A DNA stretch of 64,000 bases from CAKZLS01 sp963701445 (GTDB taxonomy: Bacteria > Pseudomonadota > Alphaproteobacteria > Rhodospirillales > Defluviicoccaceae). This document shows, piece by piece, positions 1 through 8,655 of this stretch. The stretch covers positions 1 to 64,000 of the forward strand of contig CAVPAM010000013.1 in NCBI GenBank assembly GCA_963701445.1. The letters are read 5' to 3'. Under the pieces are notes generated by a model, which saw nothing but the letters and a program-made list of their open reading frames with translations, made no database searches and was not told the origin of the DNA. The translations under genes and the position numbers were made by a program. How positions within the stretch are numbered: the stretch's first letter is position 1; each line of letters opens with the position of its first letter.

Positions 1-1583
1 CAAGCGGGGGAGGCTCTCGCACGGACGAGATCGGGGAGGGGCGGTATCACTGGCGCATCGGGCGCGTGGAGGCGGGCGCCGAGGTAGGTCCAGAACGATA
101 TCCCGAGTTTCCGGCAGGTTTTCATCAGTCCGAGGAAGGCGTCGCGGCAGTCGCGGCCGGCGTCGGAACGGGTTCCGGCGGAGATCTTGCGCCGCGTGAC
201 CTGGCAACGGATGTCGTTTTCGGAACCGTTGGTGTGCAGCGGGATGTCGGGCCGGTCGAGAACGGCGAGTAACTCCTGCTTGTTGGCATGCAACCGGCGC
301 AGCAGCCGGTCGAGGGTGGCAAAGCCGGTGCGGGTGGTGAACAGGGCGTCAAAGCGTCGCGCGAGGGCCGTCTTGCGCCGGGACGACGGCCGCTTCCGGT
401 AGGCCTTGAGGTTGGCGTAGAGCCGCCAGACGCGGGCGCGGATGCGCGTCACGGCCCGGCGCTGGCGGTCGTTGAAGGTGTCCAGCTTATGGATCAGACG
501 CTCGGCGTGCACCCAGCACAGCGCGTGGCGGCCGACGTTGAACTGGCCGGCGTCGTCGCTGAGGATGACGGCCTCGTTGAGGAAGCGGTGATCGAGGACG
601 CTGCCCCACAGCGCGCCCTCGGTGGCGATGCGCACCGGATCGCGAGTGACCGCGAGCCCGCTCAAGCCGAGACGGTCGAGATGGGCGGTCCAGGCGGCAT
701 CGTCGGCGAAGCGTTTGGTCTGGCAGGCCTTGAGACGGGCGATCAGCGGCCCGGCGAGGTTGCGCTGACGCATATAGACGAGCGCGGCGTCGTTGACGAC
801 GTAATCCGTGTGCCCGGCGCGCAGCAGGTCGAGGAAGTTCCGCCGGCTCTTCGATGCGGTGGTGGCGAACCAGGTGAAGTGGTCGTTGCCGATCTGGGTG
901 CAGGTTCCATTGGTCGCCTTGTGACGGGCCCCCGTGTCGTCGGCGCTGATCCACGCCGCCGTCTCCAGCCCGGCCCGCAGAACCGCGCGTGCCTCGTCGA
1001 CAAAGGGCTCTTGGCCGTCGACAAGCAGGCGCCCCAGCTGCCGCTCCGAGAGACTCACCCCGAGGTCGCGAAGGTGCGCGAGCAGCCCCGGGACCGTCAT
1101 CCGACCCTGGTGGTAGAGGACGAGGACGTAACGGCGCAGCTCGGCGCCGACATGGCCGCGCACTCCCGGCGGCAGCGGCGCCACGATCGTCTCCCCGGCC
1201 GGCGTCCGCCAGCGCTGACGGCAATAGCGGATCGTCGCTGGCCGGACCACCAGGTCCTCGACCACGTAACTCTCGTAGCCCTTAAACCGCGAGCCCGGCG
1301 GCGGCGCCATCGTGATTACCCGCTCCTCGGTGATCGCCACCCGCTTGGCGCCCCGGAGGCGGCGGGTCTTGGCGCTTCCTTCCTTCGCCCGCGCATCCGT
1401 CGCTGGCTCCATGCCGCTCGGACGGATCTTCGGCCGTCCCTTCAGCCCTTTCAGCCGCGCGATCTCCTCGCGCAGCGCCGCCATCTCCGCTTCGCGAACC
1501 GCGTCCCGCTCAAGCAGCCAAAAAACCAACTTCTTAAGTTCGTCAACGCTCAAATTCTCAACATCTGGTATCGAGGCGGCCAT
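1..1583 (-). CDS. IS66-family transposase, cut by the left window edge
   Basis: This reading frame opens with an ATG at 1583-1581, just after an in-frame TGA, and stays open for about 527 codons to base 1. The start is well defined, and the C-terminus lies outside the window. The N-terminal part is a Leu/Glu-rich helix followed by a basic Arg/Lys stretch, as in IS66 TnpC proteins. The catalytic core shows ADDTGARHK (first Asp), SDDAGQFNV (second Asp), a CWVHAER motif, and NGSENDIRC (Glu near the end), which fits the DDE order of DDE_Tnp_IS66. It would catalyse cut-and-paste transposition. No tnpA or tnpB accessory gene is visible upstream. The frame is intact as far as it can be read, so the element may be recent. 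The right terminal repeat could not be fixed. Confidence 0.85.
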   Translation of the reverse strand, partial: MAASIPDVENLSVDELKKLVFWLLERDAVREAEMAALREEIARLKGLKGRPKIRPSGMEPATDARAKEGSAKTRRLRGAKRVAITEERVITMAPPPGSRFKGYESYVVEDLVVRPATIRYCRQRWRTPAGETIVAPLPPGVRGHVGAELRRYVLVLYHQGRMTVPGLLAHLRDLGVSLSERQLGRLLVDGQEPFVDEARAVLRAGLETAAWISADDTGARHKATNGTCTQIGNDHFTWFATTASKSRRNFLDLLRAGHTDYVVNDAALVYMRQRNLAGPLIARLKACQTKRFADDAAWTAHLDRLGLSGLAVTRDPVRIATEGALWGSVLDHRFLNEAVILSDDAGQFNVGRHALCWVHAERLIHKLDTFNDRQRRAVTRIRARVWRLYANLKAYRKRPSSRRKTALARRFDALFTTRTGFATLDRLLRRLHANKQELLAVLDRPDIPLHTNGSENDIRCQVTRRKISAGTRSDAGRDCRDAFLGLMKTCRKLGISFWTYLGARLHAPDAPVIPPLPDLVRARASPA

Positions 1584-1989
1584 GCCCGCAGTAAATCACA
1601 CCCGACACCCCGGCCAAACCAAGATCTTGCGTGATCGATCACTTCGAGCCCGACATGTGACTTTCCAAACTCACCACAATGCCCGGGATTTTGCCCCTGT
1701 TACGAAATTCTACTGTGCATGGGGTTGTTTTGGCAAAAACGCGTTACACCCCCCCCCCGGTCCCGGACAAACGAGACATTCTCCGTGTCCGCGAGGTCGC
1801 GGGCATCGGTCCCGTGGGCATGAAATCCGGGGGCCGGATCGGGTCGGGATCGGTGAATCGAACAGCCGGGCGGGCATGACGCGGCGCGGCGCCGGGACCG
1901 AGCGGCCGGCGGCGGTGCGAGAGGGACGCGCGTTGATATTGCCCCCCCGACGGGTAGTCGCCCTCGACGGGTCGTCGGCCGGCGCGGGC
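1584..1989. other. Gene-free stretch between the IS66 transposase and the bdhA-like gene
   Basis: I see no convincing coding frame here. It should hold the outer end of the IS66-type element and the DNA just beyond it. A run of ten C residues lies at about 1750-1759. No clear terminal inverted repeat or target duplication could be matched, because the other end of the element is outside the window. Confidence 0.4.
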
Positions 1990-2773
1990 TTAGGCGGCGG
2001 TCCAGCCGCCGTCGACGGGAAGCGCGATGCCGGTGATGTTTTCGGCGGCGTCGGAGCAGAGGAACAGGGCCGTGGCGGCGAGCTGTTCGACGGTGACGAA
2101 TTTCTTGGTCCACTGGGCCGCCAGCAGGACGTCGCGGACCACCTGCTCCTCGGTCATGCCCCGCGCCCTGGCGGTGTCGGCGATCTGGTTTTCCACCAGC
2201 GGCGTCTTGACGTAGCCGGGGCAGATGGCGTTGACGGTGATGCCGTACTGGGCGACCTCGAGGGCGACGGTCTTGGTGAGGCCGACCATGCCGTGCTTGG
2301 CGGTGACGTAGGCGGCCTTGAACGGCGACGCCACCAGGCCGTGGGCCGAGGCGATGTTGACGATCCGGCCCCAGCCCCGGGCCTTCATGTGCGGGACGGC
2401 GGTCCGGGTGGTGTGGAACGCGGCCGACATGTTGATGGCGACGATCAGGTCCCAGCGCTCGGGCGGGAAGTCCTCCACCGGGCTGACGGTCTGGATGCCG
2501 GCGTTGTTGACGACGATGTCGACGGAGCCGAACGTCGGCGACGGTCCGCTCGACCAGGGCGACGACCTCGTCCGGCCTGGACATGTCGGCGGGGTCGTAG
2601 ACGCAGCGGACGTTCCGGGCCGCGATGGCCTCCCGGTCGCGCTCGATGGCGCCGGGGTCGCCCAGGCCGTTCATGACGATGTTGATGCCGGCGTCGGCGA
2701 ATCCCCGGGCGATGCCCAGGCCGATGCCGCTGGTGGAGCCGGTGACGATGGCGGTCTTGCCCGCGAGGGACAT
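1990..2773 (-). CDS. bdhA: 3-hydroxybutyrate dehydrogenase (SDR family), one frameshift
   Basis: Short-chain dehydrogenase predicted to interconvert D-3-hydroxybutyrate and acetoacetate with NAD(H), an enzyme of polyhydroxybutyrate and ketone-body metabolism in the cytoplasm. The N-terminal frame starts at 2773 and shows the Rossmann motif TGSTSGIGLGIA. After a frameshift near 2533 the reading continues as VNNAGIQ, then NIASAHGLVASPFKAAY, with catalytic Tyr and Lys in AAYVTAKHG, and ends in the family-typical LPVDGGWTA. Removing one base restores a protein of about 260 residues, the normal length. The fragment downstream of the break could start at 2478. The family is clear; whether the break is real or an assembly error is not. 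The next gene upstream on the same strand is a lipoprotein 77 bases away, with no obvious functional link. Confidence 0.8.
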
Positions 2774-2850
2774 GGCGGTCTGGTCCTTTCGTCGTGGGCG
2801 GGCCGTCCCCGGGGCGGCGGGGGCGGCCCGGGGACGGTGGCGGGGGTCCG

Positions 2851-3318
2851 CTACACGCCGGGGAGGACGCCCGGCGGCGGCGGCGTATTGGGCATGGAGT
2901 TCTCGCCCGCCCAGAGGCCGTAGTACATCTCCGCGTTGGCGTTGTTGATCACGTCGTTGAGGCGGTTGTTGGCCGCCACTTCCTGGTCGTTCTCGAGGAT
3001 GCGGTAGCGCTGGTATTCCGCCTGGGTGCCGTAGTACAGGCACTTGCAGCCCTCGGCGTCGGCGTAGACGTAATACGGCTGGCCGTCGCGGTCCTTCTTG
3101 ACCAGCGCGCGCTGCTCCAGGGCTTTCACGTGCTGGAGGCGTTCCGGCGAGTCGGCGAAGCGCACCTGGAAACCGGCCTGCTGCAACAGCCCCTCGGTGT
3201 CCACCGCCCGCTCGTTCTCGATGGTCTGGCACCCCGCGGCCACCAGGCATATCCCGGCCACGAGGGCCCACGATTTCGCCGCTCTCAAGGTTCGCATTCC
3301 CGGTTTCGCTGTTTTCAT
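2851..3318 (-). CDS. Putative lipoprotein, about 155 residues
   Basis: I do not recognise this family. The start at 3318 is preferred because an AAGGGA Shine-Dalgarno lies 7 bases upstream; an alternative ATG is at 3324. The N-terminus is basic, then hydrophobic, ending in the lipobox LVAAGC with the modified Cys at residue 30, so it should be a membrane-anchored lipoprotein. The mature part has a GCKCLYYG motif, is rich in Asn and Tyr, and ends in a Pro-rich tail (NTPPPPGVLPGV). Similar small lipoproteins usually sit in the periplasm. It lies between the bdhA-like gene and a pentapeptide-repeat gene, all on the minus strand. Confidence 0.7.
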   Translation of the reverse strand: MKTAKPGMRTLRAAKSWALVAGICLVAAGCQTIENERAVDTEGLLQQAGFQVRFADSPERLQHVKALEQRALVKKDRDGQPYYVYADAEGCKCLYYGTQAEYQRYRILENDQEVAANNRLNDVINNANAEMYYGLWAGENSMPNTPPPPGVLPGV

Positions 3319-3370
3319 GGACATTTCCCTTGGTTTGAAATCAGTCTCTTTCGCTGTTCGCTGTCGCTGT

Positions 3371-3847
3371 TCATTCGCAGGGTCGGACGGTCAGGCCCGT
3401 GGGCAGGCGGGTCTTGAACGGCGCGCCGGCGGTGCCGGCGCAGGCATGGTTCAATTGCGCCTGGGTGAGGCCGACGGCGTCCGCGAGGTCGGCGCCGTCC
3501 AGCCTAGCGCCTCGGAGATCGGCGCCGGTCAGGTCCGCCCCGCCGAAGGTGGCGTCGCTGAGATACGCCCCGCCGAGATCGGCGCCCTTGAGGTTGGCGT
3601 CGTTCAACGTGGCGCCGAGCAGGACCGCGCCCCTCAGGTTGGCGCCCGCGAGATCGGCGGCGGAGAGGCCGGCGCCGGTGAGCTCCGCCTTGGCGAGATC
3701 CGCCCCGCTCAGGTCGCATCCCTCGCAGTGGTTGTCGGCCATCAGGGTCCCCACGTCCCCGGGATCGAAGGCATGGGCGGGCGCCGTCGCGAGGACGAGG
3801 ATCCACGCGGCGGCGAGCGAGCGGACGGCGCCTTGCCTGGTGATCAT
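3371..3847 (-). CDS. Exported pentapeptide-repeat protein (copy 1)
   Basis: A 158-residue protein with a signal peptide (hydrophobic segment about 8-24, cleavage probably after AHA). A pair of cysteines (CEGCDLSGADL, about residues 41-51) sits directly before the first pentapeptide. About eighteen A(D/N)LXX-type pentapeptides follow, including GADLAKAEL and GANLRGAVL. The end is a cap of the form GLTQAQLNHAC followed by LPTGLTVRPCE. Pentapeptide repeats form a right-handed quadrilateral beta-helix. The CxxC and the two C-terminal cysteines suggest disulfide locking in the periplasm (inference). It is a paralogue of the gene at 6873-7367, which has the same cysteine pair and cap. Function unknown. 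Confidence 0.8.
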   Translation of the reverse strand: MITRQGAVRSLAAAWILVLATAPAHAFDPGDVGTLMADNHCEGCDLSGADLAKAELTGAGLSAADLAGANLRGAVLLGATLNDANLKGADLGGAYLSDATFGGADLTGADLRGARLDGADLADAVGLTQAQLNHACAGTAGAPFKTRLPTGLTVRPCE

Positions 3848-4085
3848 GTTCGATGGATCCGATGGATGCCGGCGATCATCTGCGAAGTCCGCCCGAAACG
3901 GTAAACGAGGCGCCCATCGAACTCCATTTCCGCGCGCGGTTCAAGGCGCCGGTTCATGAATTCGGTTAACTCAGTTAAATGTCTCGATCCCATGGACCGG
4001 TTATCCAATTCCCCCAGGAACGCCCGGCTGACGTCGCGAACCGAAACCAGCCGATACCGGAGAATCGTGTCACGGGAGACCGCCG

Positions 4086-4343
4086 ATGCTCTTCGTCCTC
4101 GCCAACGACCCCCAGCTGGCCCGGCTGTGGGCGGAGACCAGCGGGATCGCCGAAGACGCCTGGCGGGCGGCCACCGCCGAGGAGTTGCGGGCGTTCCCGG
4201 CCGGCGGGCATGACGAGCACAGCCTCGTCATCCTGGAGGGAGCGGAACGAGCCCCGGAGTACTCGATGATTTTCGATCTGGCCCGGGATCGCGGCATCCG
4301 CGCGACATCGGCTCCGATCCATCCGGACGAAGGGGCGGGCTGA
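4086..4343 (+). CDS. Small hypothetical cytoplasmic protein, 85 residues
   Basis: Not recognised. The ATG at 4086 follows a GGGAG Shine-Dalgarno with about 7 bases spacing. The protein is acidic with no signal peptide (begins MLFVLANDPQLARLWAE), and the composition looks like real coding sequence (Ala, Glu and Arg-rich helical stretches). The gene lies upstream of the exported 107-residue protein at 4433 on the same strand, with an 89-base gap. No homologous family comes to mind. Confidence 0.5.
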   Translation: MLFVLANDPQLARLWAETSGIAEDAWRAATAEELRAFPAGGHDEHSLVILEGAERAPEYSMIFDLARDRGIRATSAPIHPDEGAG

Positions 4344-4432
4344 CACGCCTGTCCGCTGACTCCGCCACGCCGACCATCAGTAGAAAAGGGCCAACGGTAG
4401 AGAAAGGCCGACAGCAGAGAAAGGAGACACTC

Positions 4433-4756
4433 ATGCGTATTCTGACCTTGTTTTCCTCCGCCATCATTCTTGCCTCCGTGGCGTTCAGCCCCGCGCACGC
4501 GGTGACCAGCCAGCAGCAATCGGACCTGAACAAACTCAGCCCCGAACTGCGCGCCCAGGTGGAGCCCCGGCTCGGACCCAAGCAGACCGTGGACGCGGTT
4601 CTGGAGACCATGCTGCTCAACCGTCTGTCGGAGATCCATGCCAACGCGCGGTACTTCAGGATCGATCGCGACGCGGCGACGGTGACGGTGGTCCGGGGAC
4701 CGGACGACAAGACAACGGTCCGTTACGACCCGCGGACATGGATCATCATTCAGTAG
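4433..4756 (+). CDS. Small exported protein, 107 residues
   Basis: Has a classic signal peptide: MRI, then a hydrophobic core (LTLFSSAIILASVAF), then a probable cleavage site after AHA at about residue 23. The start is supported by an AAGGAG Shine-Dalgarno 6-7 bases upstream. The mature protein is about 84 residues: an amphipathic helical part (QQQSDLNKLSPELRAQVEP) and a beta-rich C-terminus (TVTVVRGPDDKTTVRYDP). I do not recognise the family. Location is likely periplasmic. Confidence 0.65.
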   Translation: MRILTLFSSAIILASVAFSPAHAVTSQQQSDLNKLSPELRAQVEPRLGPKQTVDAVLETMLLNRLSEIHANARYFRIDRDAATVTVVRGPDDKTTVRYDPRTWIIIQ

Positions 4757-4923
4757 CGCGGCCGACCGTTCCAGCCGGCGGCGGTAACCACCCTGGCGCC
4801 GCCGCCGTCAAACGCCAGTGGATAAAATCGTTCTTGGGATGATCTACCTTGAATTGCTAAGCTCGGATGGCGGGATCCGCCATTTGGAAAGACCCGCCAT
4901 TGAGAAAACAAAGGACGTATAGC

Positions 4924-5376
4924 ATGCCAAGACCGATTGTGACGTGGGTGCTCATCGCGGACGGATTTCGCGCGCGGCTGTTCGTGAACGCCGGCGTCGG
5001 AAAAGGGCTGAAGCCCGCCTTGGACCGGGAATTCATCGGCACCAATATTTCGAGCGGCGATATCGCCAGCGACCGTCCCGGTCGGTCGTTCGACAGCGCC
5101 GGCGAGGGCCGGCACGCCATGGAACCGCCGACGGATCCGAAACGCCACGCCAAGTACGAATTCGCCCGCGAAATCGCCGGAATCCTCGAGCATGCGCGGA
5201 AGACCAACCAATTCGAACGGCTTGTGGTGGTCGCGCCGCCGCGCGCGCTCGGCGACCTTCGATCCGAGTTCGGCGTGGAGCTGCAACGGATGGTGAGCGC
5301 CGAAATGGACAAGGACCTGACACAAGTCCCGATCCAGGACCTGCCCGATCACCTCGGCAAGGTGATGGCGGTGTGA
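4924..5376 (+). CDS. Host-attachment family protein (Host_attach, PF10116-like)
   Basis: A 150-residue cytoplasmic protein of the family named after an Agrobacterium protein implicated in attachment to host cells. Family hallmarks seen are WVLIADGFRARLFVN near the N-terminus, a central acidic linker with GRSFDSAGEGRHAMEPPTDP (the typical HAMEPPTDPH-like motif), and a C-terminal half with FERLVVVAPPRALGDLR followed by a helix. The ATG at 4924 is chosen because AAGGA lies 7-8 bases upstream; an in-frame ATG at 4867 would add a 19-residue extension not seen in the family. The molecular function of the family is unclear. The stop overlaps the GTG start of the next gene. Confidence 0.8.
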   Translation: MPRPIVTWVLIADGFRARLFVNAGVGKGLKPALDREFIGTNISSGDIASDRPGRSFDSAGEGRHAMEPPTDPKRHAKYEFAREIAGILEHARKTNQFERLVVVAPPRALGDLRSEFGVELQRMVSAEMDKDLTQVPIQDLPDHLGKVMAV

Positions 5377-6071
5377 AGATCGCGGCCGCCAGACCCGTGA
5401 TGGCGGCGGCGGCGCGAGCGCTCCGGCCCGCGCCTTGGACCGTTGCCGTGTCGTTGCTGGTTGCCATCGGGGGATCGCAAGCCTTTTCCAGCGAACCCGC
5501 CCAGCCCAGGGGCTCGGCTCACCTGTCAGCCGTGTCCGACGGTTCGCCATGGCGCCGGCCGCCGGGCATCGCCGTCGAAACCCGGGACACCGATCTGGAT
5601 GGCGTGGACGGCCCGTTCGTCGTGGCCGTTCGCGAGACGATCCACGAGGTCTTGACGGAACGCGGCGTCGCCGTCGCGCCGGACGGCTCCCATGTCCTGC
5701 ATTTCATGGTATCGATGGCCCCCAGCCCGGCACCGCCCGACGATTCCGCCGGCTCAACACCGCCGGCCCGGATCCCCCCCGACAGGTACCGTTCCGTCGA
5801 GGTCGAGGATCAAGTGACCGTTCCCCTGTACCGCCTGGACCAGGGCGGCGTGTCCACGGACATGACGATTTCGTTCATCCTGTTCGTGCCCGGCGAGGCG
5901 CCGATTTGGCACGCGACGATCACGGCCACCGGCGAGGTCGCGGACCCGGCCGTGTTGGCGGAGCGCATGACCCGGGCGGCACTGAACGCATTCGGCGGGA
6001 CCGAGGAGCGAACCTTCGACCTCGGGTGCGCGAACGCGGCGGAACGGGAGGCCGGTCAGTGTCTTCCGTGA
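5373..6071 (+). CDS. Exported hypothetical protein translationally coupled to the host-attachment gene
   Basis: Unrecognised 232-residue protein. The proposed GTG start at 5373 overlaps the stop of the preceding gene (GTGTGA), suggesting translational coupling; an ATG at 5400 is the alternative. The N-terminus carries a hydrophobic segment (APWTVAVSLLVAIGG) with cleavage probably near SQAFS. The mature part has alternating beta strands (VLHFMVSMAP, VTVPLYRLDQGG, ISFILFVPG, PIWHATITATGEV) and a Cys pair near the C-terminus. The pattern of a short helix EVLTERGVAV followed by strands resembles small lipid-trafficking or assembly-platform proteins, but this is only an impression. Confidence 0.6.
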   Translation: MKIAAARPVMAAAARALRPAPWTVAVSLLVAIGGSQAFSSEPAQPRGSAHLSAVSDGSPWRRPPGIAVETRDTDLDGVDGPFVVAVRETIHEVLTERGVAVAPDGSHVLHFMVSMAPSPAPPDDSAGSTPPARIPPDRYRSVEVEDQVTVPLYRLDQGGVSTDMTISFILFVPGEAPIWHATITATGEVADPAVLAERMTRAALNAFGGTEERTFDLGCANAAEREAGQCLP

Positions 6072-6094
6072 CCGGCCGCCGATGAGGGCCGCTC

Positions 6095-6355
6095 CTACTT
6101 GAGCCGTTCTATATGGGCATCCATGTCGGGAACGAGCCGGACGCGATAGGTGGCATTGTCGCACCGCAGGATCCAGGCGGCCTCGTCCGGCTTGGACGCC
6201 TCGGGATCGCGCGTGGCGCTTTCCGCCTTGTCGCAGGGGTGGCCCTGGTCCCGGACATGGACCGCGATGATCTCCGCCACCTGCTCCTCGGCCAGCGCGT
6301 CGAACGCCAGCGGCACGCCAAGGATGACGGCGGCGGCGATGGCCGGGCTACGCAT
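6095..6355 (-). CDS. Small exported protein, 86 residues
   Basis: Not recognised. It begins with a signal peptide (MRSPAIAAAVILGVPLAFDALA, cleavage near residue 22). The mature part contains two cysteines (HPCDKAES and ILRCDNATY) that could form a disulfide, and ends in VRLVPDMDAHIERLK. Its ATG overlaps the last 8 bases of the DUF1269 gene upstream, so the two are probably cotranscribed and coupled. A periplasmic location is inferred. Confidence 0.65.
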   Translation of the reverse strand: MRSPAIAAAVILGVPLAFDALAEEQVAEIIAVHVRDQGHPCDKAESATRDPEASKPDEAAWILRCDNATYRVRLVPDMDAHIERLK

Positions 6356-6839
6356 TTTCGAGGACGGCGCGAAGCTCTTCTTCCTTGTCCTTGCTCAGCG
6401 AGGTTTGCAGGACATGAGCATGCAGACCCAATGCCTTGAGCTCCTCGAGGACCTTGTCCGCCGTAACCTTGCGGATGAGCACGAACAGGGCCGAGGTCCC
6501 GGGCGTAAACGTTTCGCCCAGTTTCTTCATGAACTTGTCGTCGACGCCGATGTCGGAGAGCGCTCCGCCGAGGGCACCGGCCGCCGCGCCGGCCGCGACG
6601 CCGATCAGCGGATTGAGGAACAGCATGCCGATCAACAGGCCCCAGAACCCGCCGCCCATGGCGCCCGCGGCCGTCAGGTTGACGGCCTGGTGCAGCTTGA
6701 CCTTGCCCTTGTCGTCCTTGGTCACCACGACCACGTCTTCCATTTCGATGAGGTATTCCTTCTGCATCTTGGCCAGCGCCGCGCGCATCTCGAAGGCCTT
6801 CGCCTCGTCGTCGAATTCCATCACCACCAGGTCGCTCAT
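6348..6839 (-). CDS. DUF1269 family membrane protein
   Basis: A 163-residue protein with the DUF1269 pattern. The N-terminal alpha/beta part starts MSDLVVMEFDDEAKAFEMR and continues VVVVTKDDKGKVKLHQ. A glycine- and alanine-rich hydrophobic stretch follows at about 58-95 (GAMGGGFWGLLIGMLFLNP, GVAAGAAAGALGGALSDIG), then a second soluble segment with GTSALFVLIRKVTADKVLEEL. Members are small membrane-associated proteins, often induced by stress; function unknown. The hydrophobic glycine zipper would insert in the inner membrane. The gene is the upstream partner of the 86-residue exported protein. Confidence 0.85.
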   Translation of the reverse strand: MSDLVVMEFDDEAKAFEMRAALAKMQKEYLIEMEDVVVVTKDDKGKVKLHQAVNLTAAGAMGGGFWGLLIGMLFLNPLIGVAAGAAAGALGGALSDIGVDDKFMKKLGETFTPGTSALFVLIRKVTADKVLEELKALGLHAHVLQTSLSKDKEEELRAVLENA

Positions 6840-6872
6840 GTTCGCATTCCTCTGTTCGGTTCAAACCAGGGT

Positions 6873-7367
6873 TTATTCGCACCGTTCCAGGACGAGCCCC
6901 GCGGGCATGATCGCGACCGCCGGATCGGCCGAACCGTCGTCGCAGGTTTCGTCAAGCTGCTTCTGGGTCAGGCCGGTCGCGCCGGTCAGGTCCGCGCCGC
7001 TGAGGCTGGTCCGTAGCAGCACGGCGCCGGTCAGGTTGGCGCCCTTCAGGCTGGCCGCCTCCAAAATGGCGTCGCTGAAGTTGGCGCGGCTCAAGTTCGC
7101 TCCGTCCAGCGTGGCCTCGTTCATCACCACGCCCTCGAGGTTGGCGCCACTGAGGTTCGCGCCGGAAAAATCGCTCCCCGTATAGGCGCCATCGCTCAGG
7201 TCGGCGTTGCTGAGATCGCACTTCGGGCATTCGTCCTCCGCCGCAAGTTTCTCCATGGCCGCGGTGTCGAACGCGCCGGCGCTGCCCGCCATGGCCGTCG
7301 CGAGAACGGCCGCGACGCCGAGAGTCCGCGCCGCGAAACGGCGCTGTTTTAAATCGGTCATGTTCAT
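6873..7367 (-). CDS. Exported pentapeptide-repeat protein (copy 2)
   Basis: A 164-residue paralogue of the gene at 3371-3847. The start at 7367 (MNMTDLK) is chosen because a GGA-containing Shine-Dalgarno lies just upstream; starts at 7376 and 7361 are possible. The signal peptide contains a basic KQRRFAAR segment and a hydrophobic core ending AGSAGAF. The mature protein has CPKCDLSNADL, then pentapeptides such as GSDFSGANLSGANLEG and GANLTGAVLLRTSLSGADL, and the cap GLTQKQLDETC with MPAGLVLERCE at the end. Four conserved cysteines are shared with copy 1. It probably forms a disulfide-capped beta-helix in the periplasm (inference). Start lies 505 bases from copy-independent upstream gene ends; 33 bases separate its stop from the DUF1269 start. 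Confidence 0.8.
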   Translation of the reverse strand: MNMTDLKQRRFAARTLGVAAVLATAMAGSAGAFDTAAMEKLAAEDECPKCDLSNADLSDGAYTGSDFSGANLSGANLEGVVMNEATLDGANLSRANFSDAILEAASLKGANLTGAVLLRTSLSGADLTGATGLTQKQLDETCDDGSADPAVAIMPAGLVLERCE

Positions 7368-7629
7368 TCGTTCCATGCGCTTTCGGTTGTCTTCGCCAAG
7401 AGATCCCGGGCGGGAGCGGCGGTAGGCGGTTGTGTCCTCCCTGCTTGGAGATCCCCTCGCCCGCGTTGAAACCGCCACCATATGCCGGGGCACTTGGTTC
7501 GTCGAGACGGTTGACATTCATATTGGCGGGCGCGCCTCCCGGTTCCAGACCTTCGGATGCGTCAACGGCGAGGATCTGGCGCGCCTCGCCCGGAGTATGC
7601 CGCGGCCCGCCCCCTGGATACCCTCCGGA

Positions 7630-8082
7630 CTATTCCTCCAACTGTATTTCCAGTCCGTCGCCGCCCAGCGACAGCATCAGCCCTTCGCGCTTCGTGTCGA
7701 GATGAATGGTGATGCCGTTCGGATTGGCGAGCCACATCTGACCGCCGCTTTGATCCCCAACGGCGAACCCGTAGCGCGCCTGGCCATACAGACCCGGGAA
7801 GTCCTCGATGTCCTCGAGGTCGTAGACGTCTCCGTGCGCCTGAATGGTGGAAACGCCGATGCCACCGATACCAAGACCGGCGACCTTGATGGGATAGGAT
7901 TTGCCCTGAAAATTCAGGGTGCCGTGGCCCATGGTTCCACTGCCGATATAGGCGACCTGCAGTTCACTGAATTCGATCGTCGCGGTGATCTTCTGCGGTT
8001 TGTCCTGAGCGCTCGCGCCGACCGCGACCGTCAGGACGACAATGACGGCAAGCATGCCGATGATGCGAACAATGGATGTCAT
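7630..8082 (-). CDS. Exported glycine-rich beta protein, 150 residues
   Basis: Signal peptide MTSIVRIIGMLAVIVVLTVAVGASAQ, cleavage near residue 25. The mature part is beta-rich: TATIEFSELQVAYIGSG, then a glycine motif GLGIGGIGVSTIQAHGDVY, then DLEDIEDFPGLYGQARYG, and a strand-rich C-terminus REGLMLSLGGDGLEIQLEE. I recall similar short periplasmic proteins with a GxGxGGxG-VYxL-FPG-YG pattern in alphaproteobacteria but cannot name a function. Location is likely periplasmic or cell envelope. It shares strand and spacing with the next exported genes. Confidence 0.7.
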   Translation of the reverse strand: MTSIVRIIGMLAVIVVLTVAVGASAQDKPQKITATIEFSELQVAYIGSGTMGHGTLNFQGKSYPIKVAGLGIGGIGVSTIQAHGDVYDLEDIEDFPGLYGQARYGFAVGDQSGGQMWLANPNGITIHLDTKREGLMLSLGGDGLEIQLEE

Positions 8083-8130
8083 CTCTGTATTTTCCTTTTC
8101 TCTCTTTGCTGGTTATTGGCGTCCGTATTA

Positions 8131-8655
8131 TCAGCGCTGTCCCGCGAATCGTTGGGCCAACTGATCCACCAGATAAAGCGCTTGGCCGTGGCCGTTCGTC
8201 GGCCACGCCGCGGTAAAATCGCTATCCTCGTAGAGCACGATTGGAAACCGCCGGACCTTATCCAGAACCCCGGCCGTGGCTTTCCGGTCGGTGGCCCTTC
8301 CGGTAACCGTGATGAAATCCGCCTCCATGGGGATGATGAATGCCAGCCCGACGAAGATGACACATTGGCCCTCAATCGACTCGACGGGCTTGGCCGAGAC
8401 GGTCAGGCGGGCGACAATGGGTTGGCTCGGATCGACGCGCAGTCCGATTTCGCCGAGCGCGCCGTCGAGTTGCTTGGCGAACTCTTCCTTGCTCCGGACG
8501 CCGCATTTCCCGGCGTCCTGGGAGAGGTTGACGGTCACGCCGTTGTGGGCGGTGATGGCCGACGCGGCGTTCTCGGCCGAAGCGCCCTCCGCGCCCGCCA
8601 GAATGGCCATGGCGGCCAGCACCATGAGCGCGGCCCTTTTCGCGGCCCTTTTCAT
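8131..8655 (-). CDS. Exported hypothetical protein, 174 residues
   Basis: Not recognised. The start at 8655 is preferred over longer in-frame options because a GGGGGAG Shine-Dalgarno sits 4-5 bases upstream and the protein then opens with a signal peptide (MKRAAKRAALMVLAAMAILAGAEGASA). The mature part contains a cysteine in AGKCGVRSKEEF and another in GQCVIFVGLAF, possibly paired. The central part is beta-rich (PIVARLTVSAKPVES, ADFITVTGRATDRK), followed by FPIVLYEDSDFTAAWP. It is likely periplasmic. Confidence 0.65.
   Translation of the reverse strand: MKRAAKRAALMVLAAMAILAGAEGASAENAASAITAHNGVTVNLSQDAGKCGVRSKEEFAKQLDGALGEIGLRVDPSQPIVARLTVSAKPVESIEGQCVIFVGLAFIIPMEADFITVTGRATDRKATAGVLDKVRRFPIVLYEDSDFTAAWPTNGHGQALYLVDQLAQRFAGQR

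Noticed and set aside
288..1634. A 448-codon plus-strand frame at the left edge
   Set aside because: Shadow of the IS66 transposase, which has DDE motifs on the minus strand.
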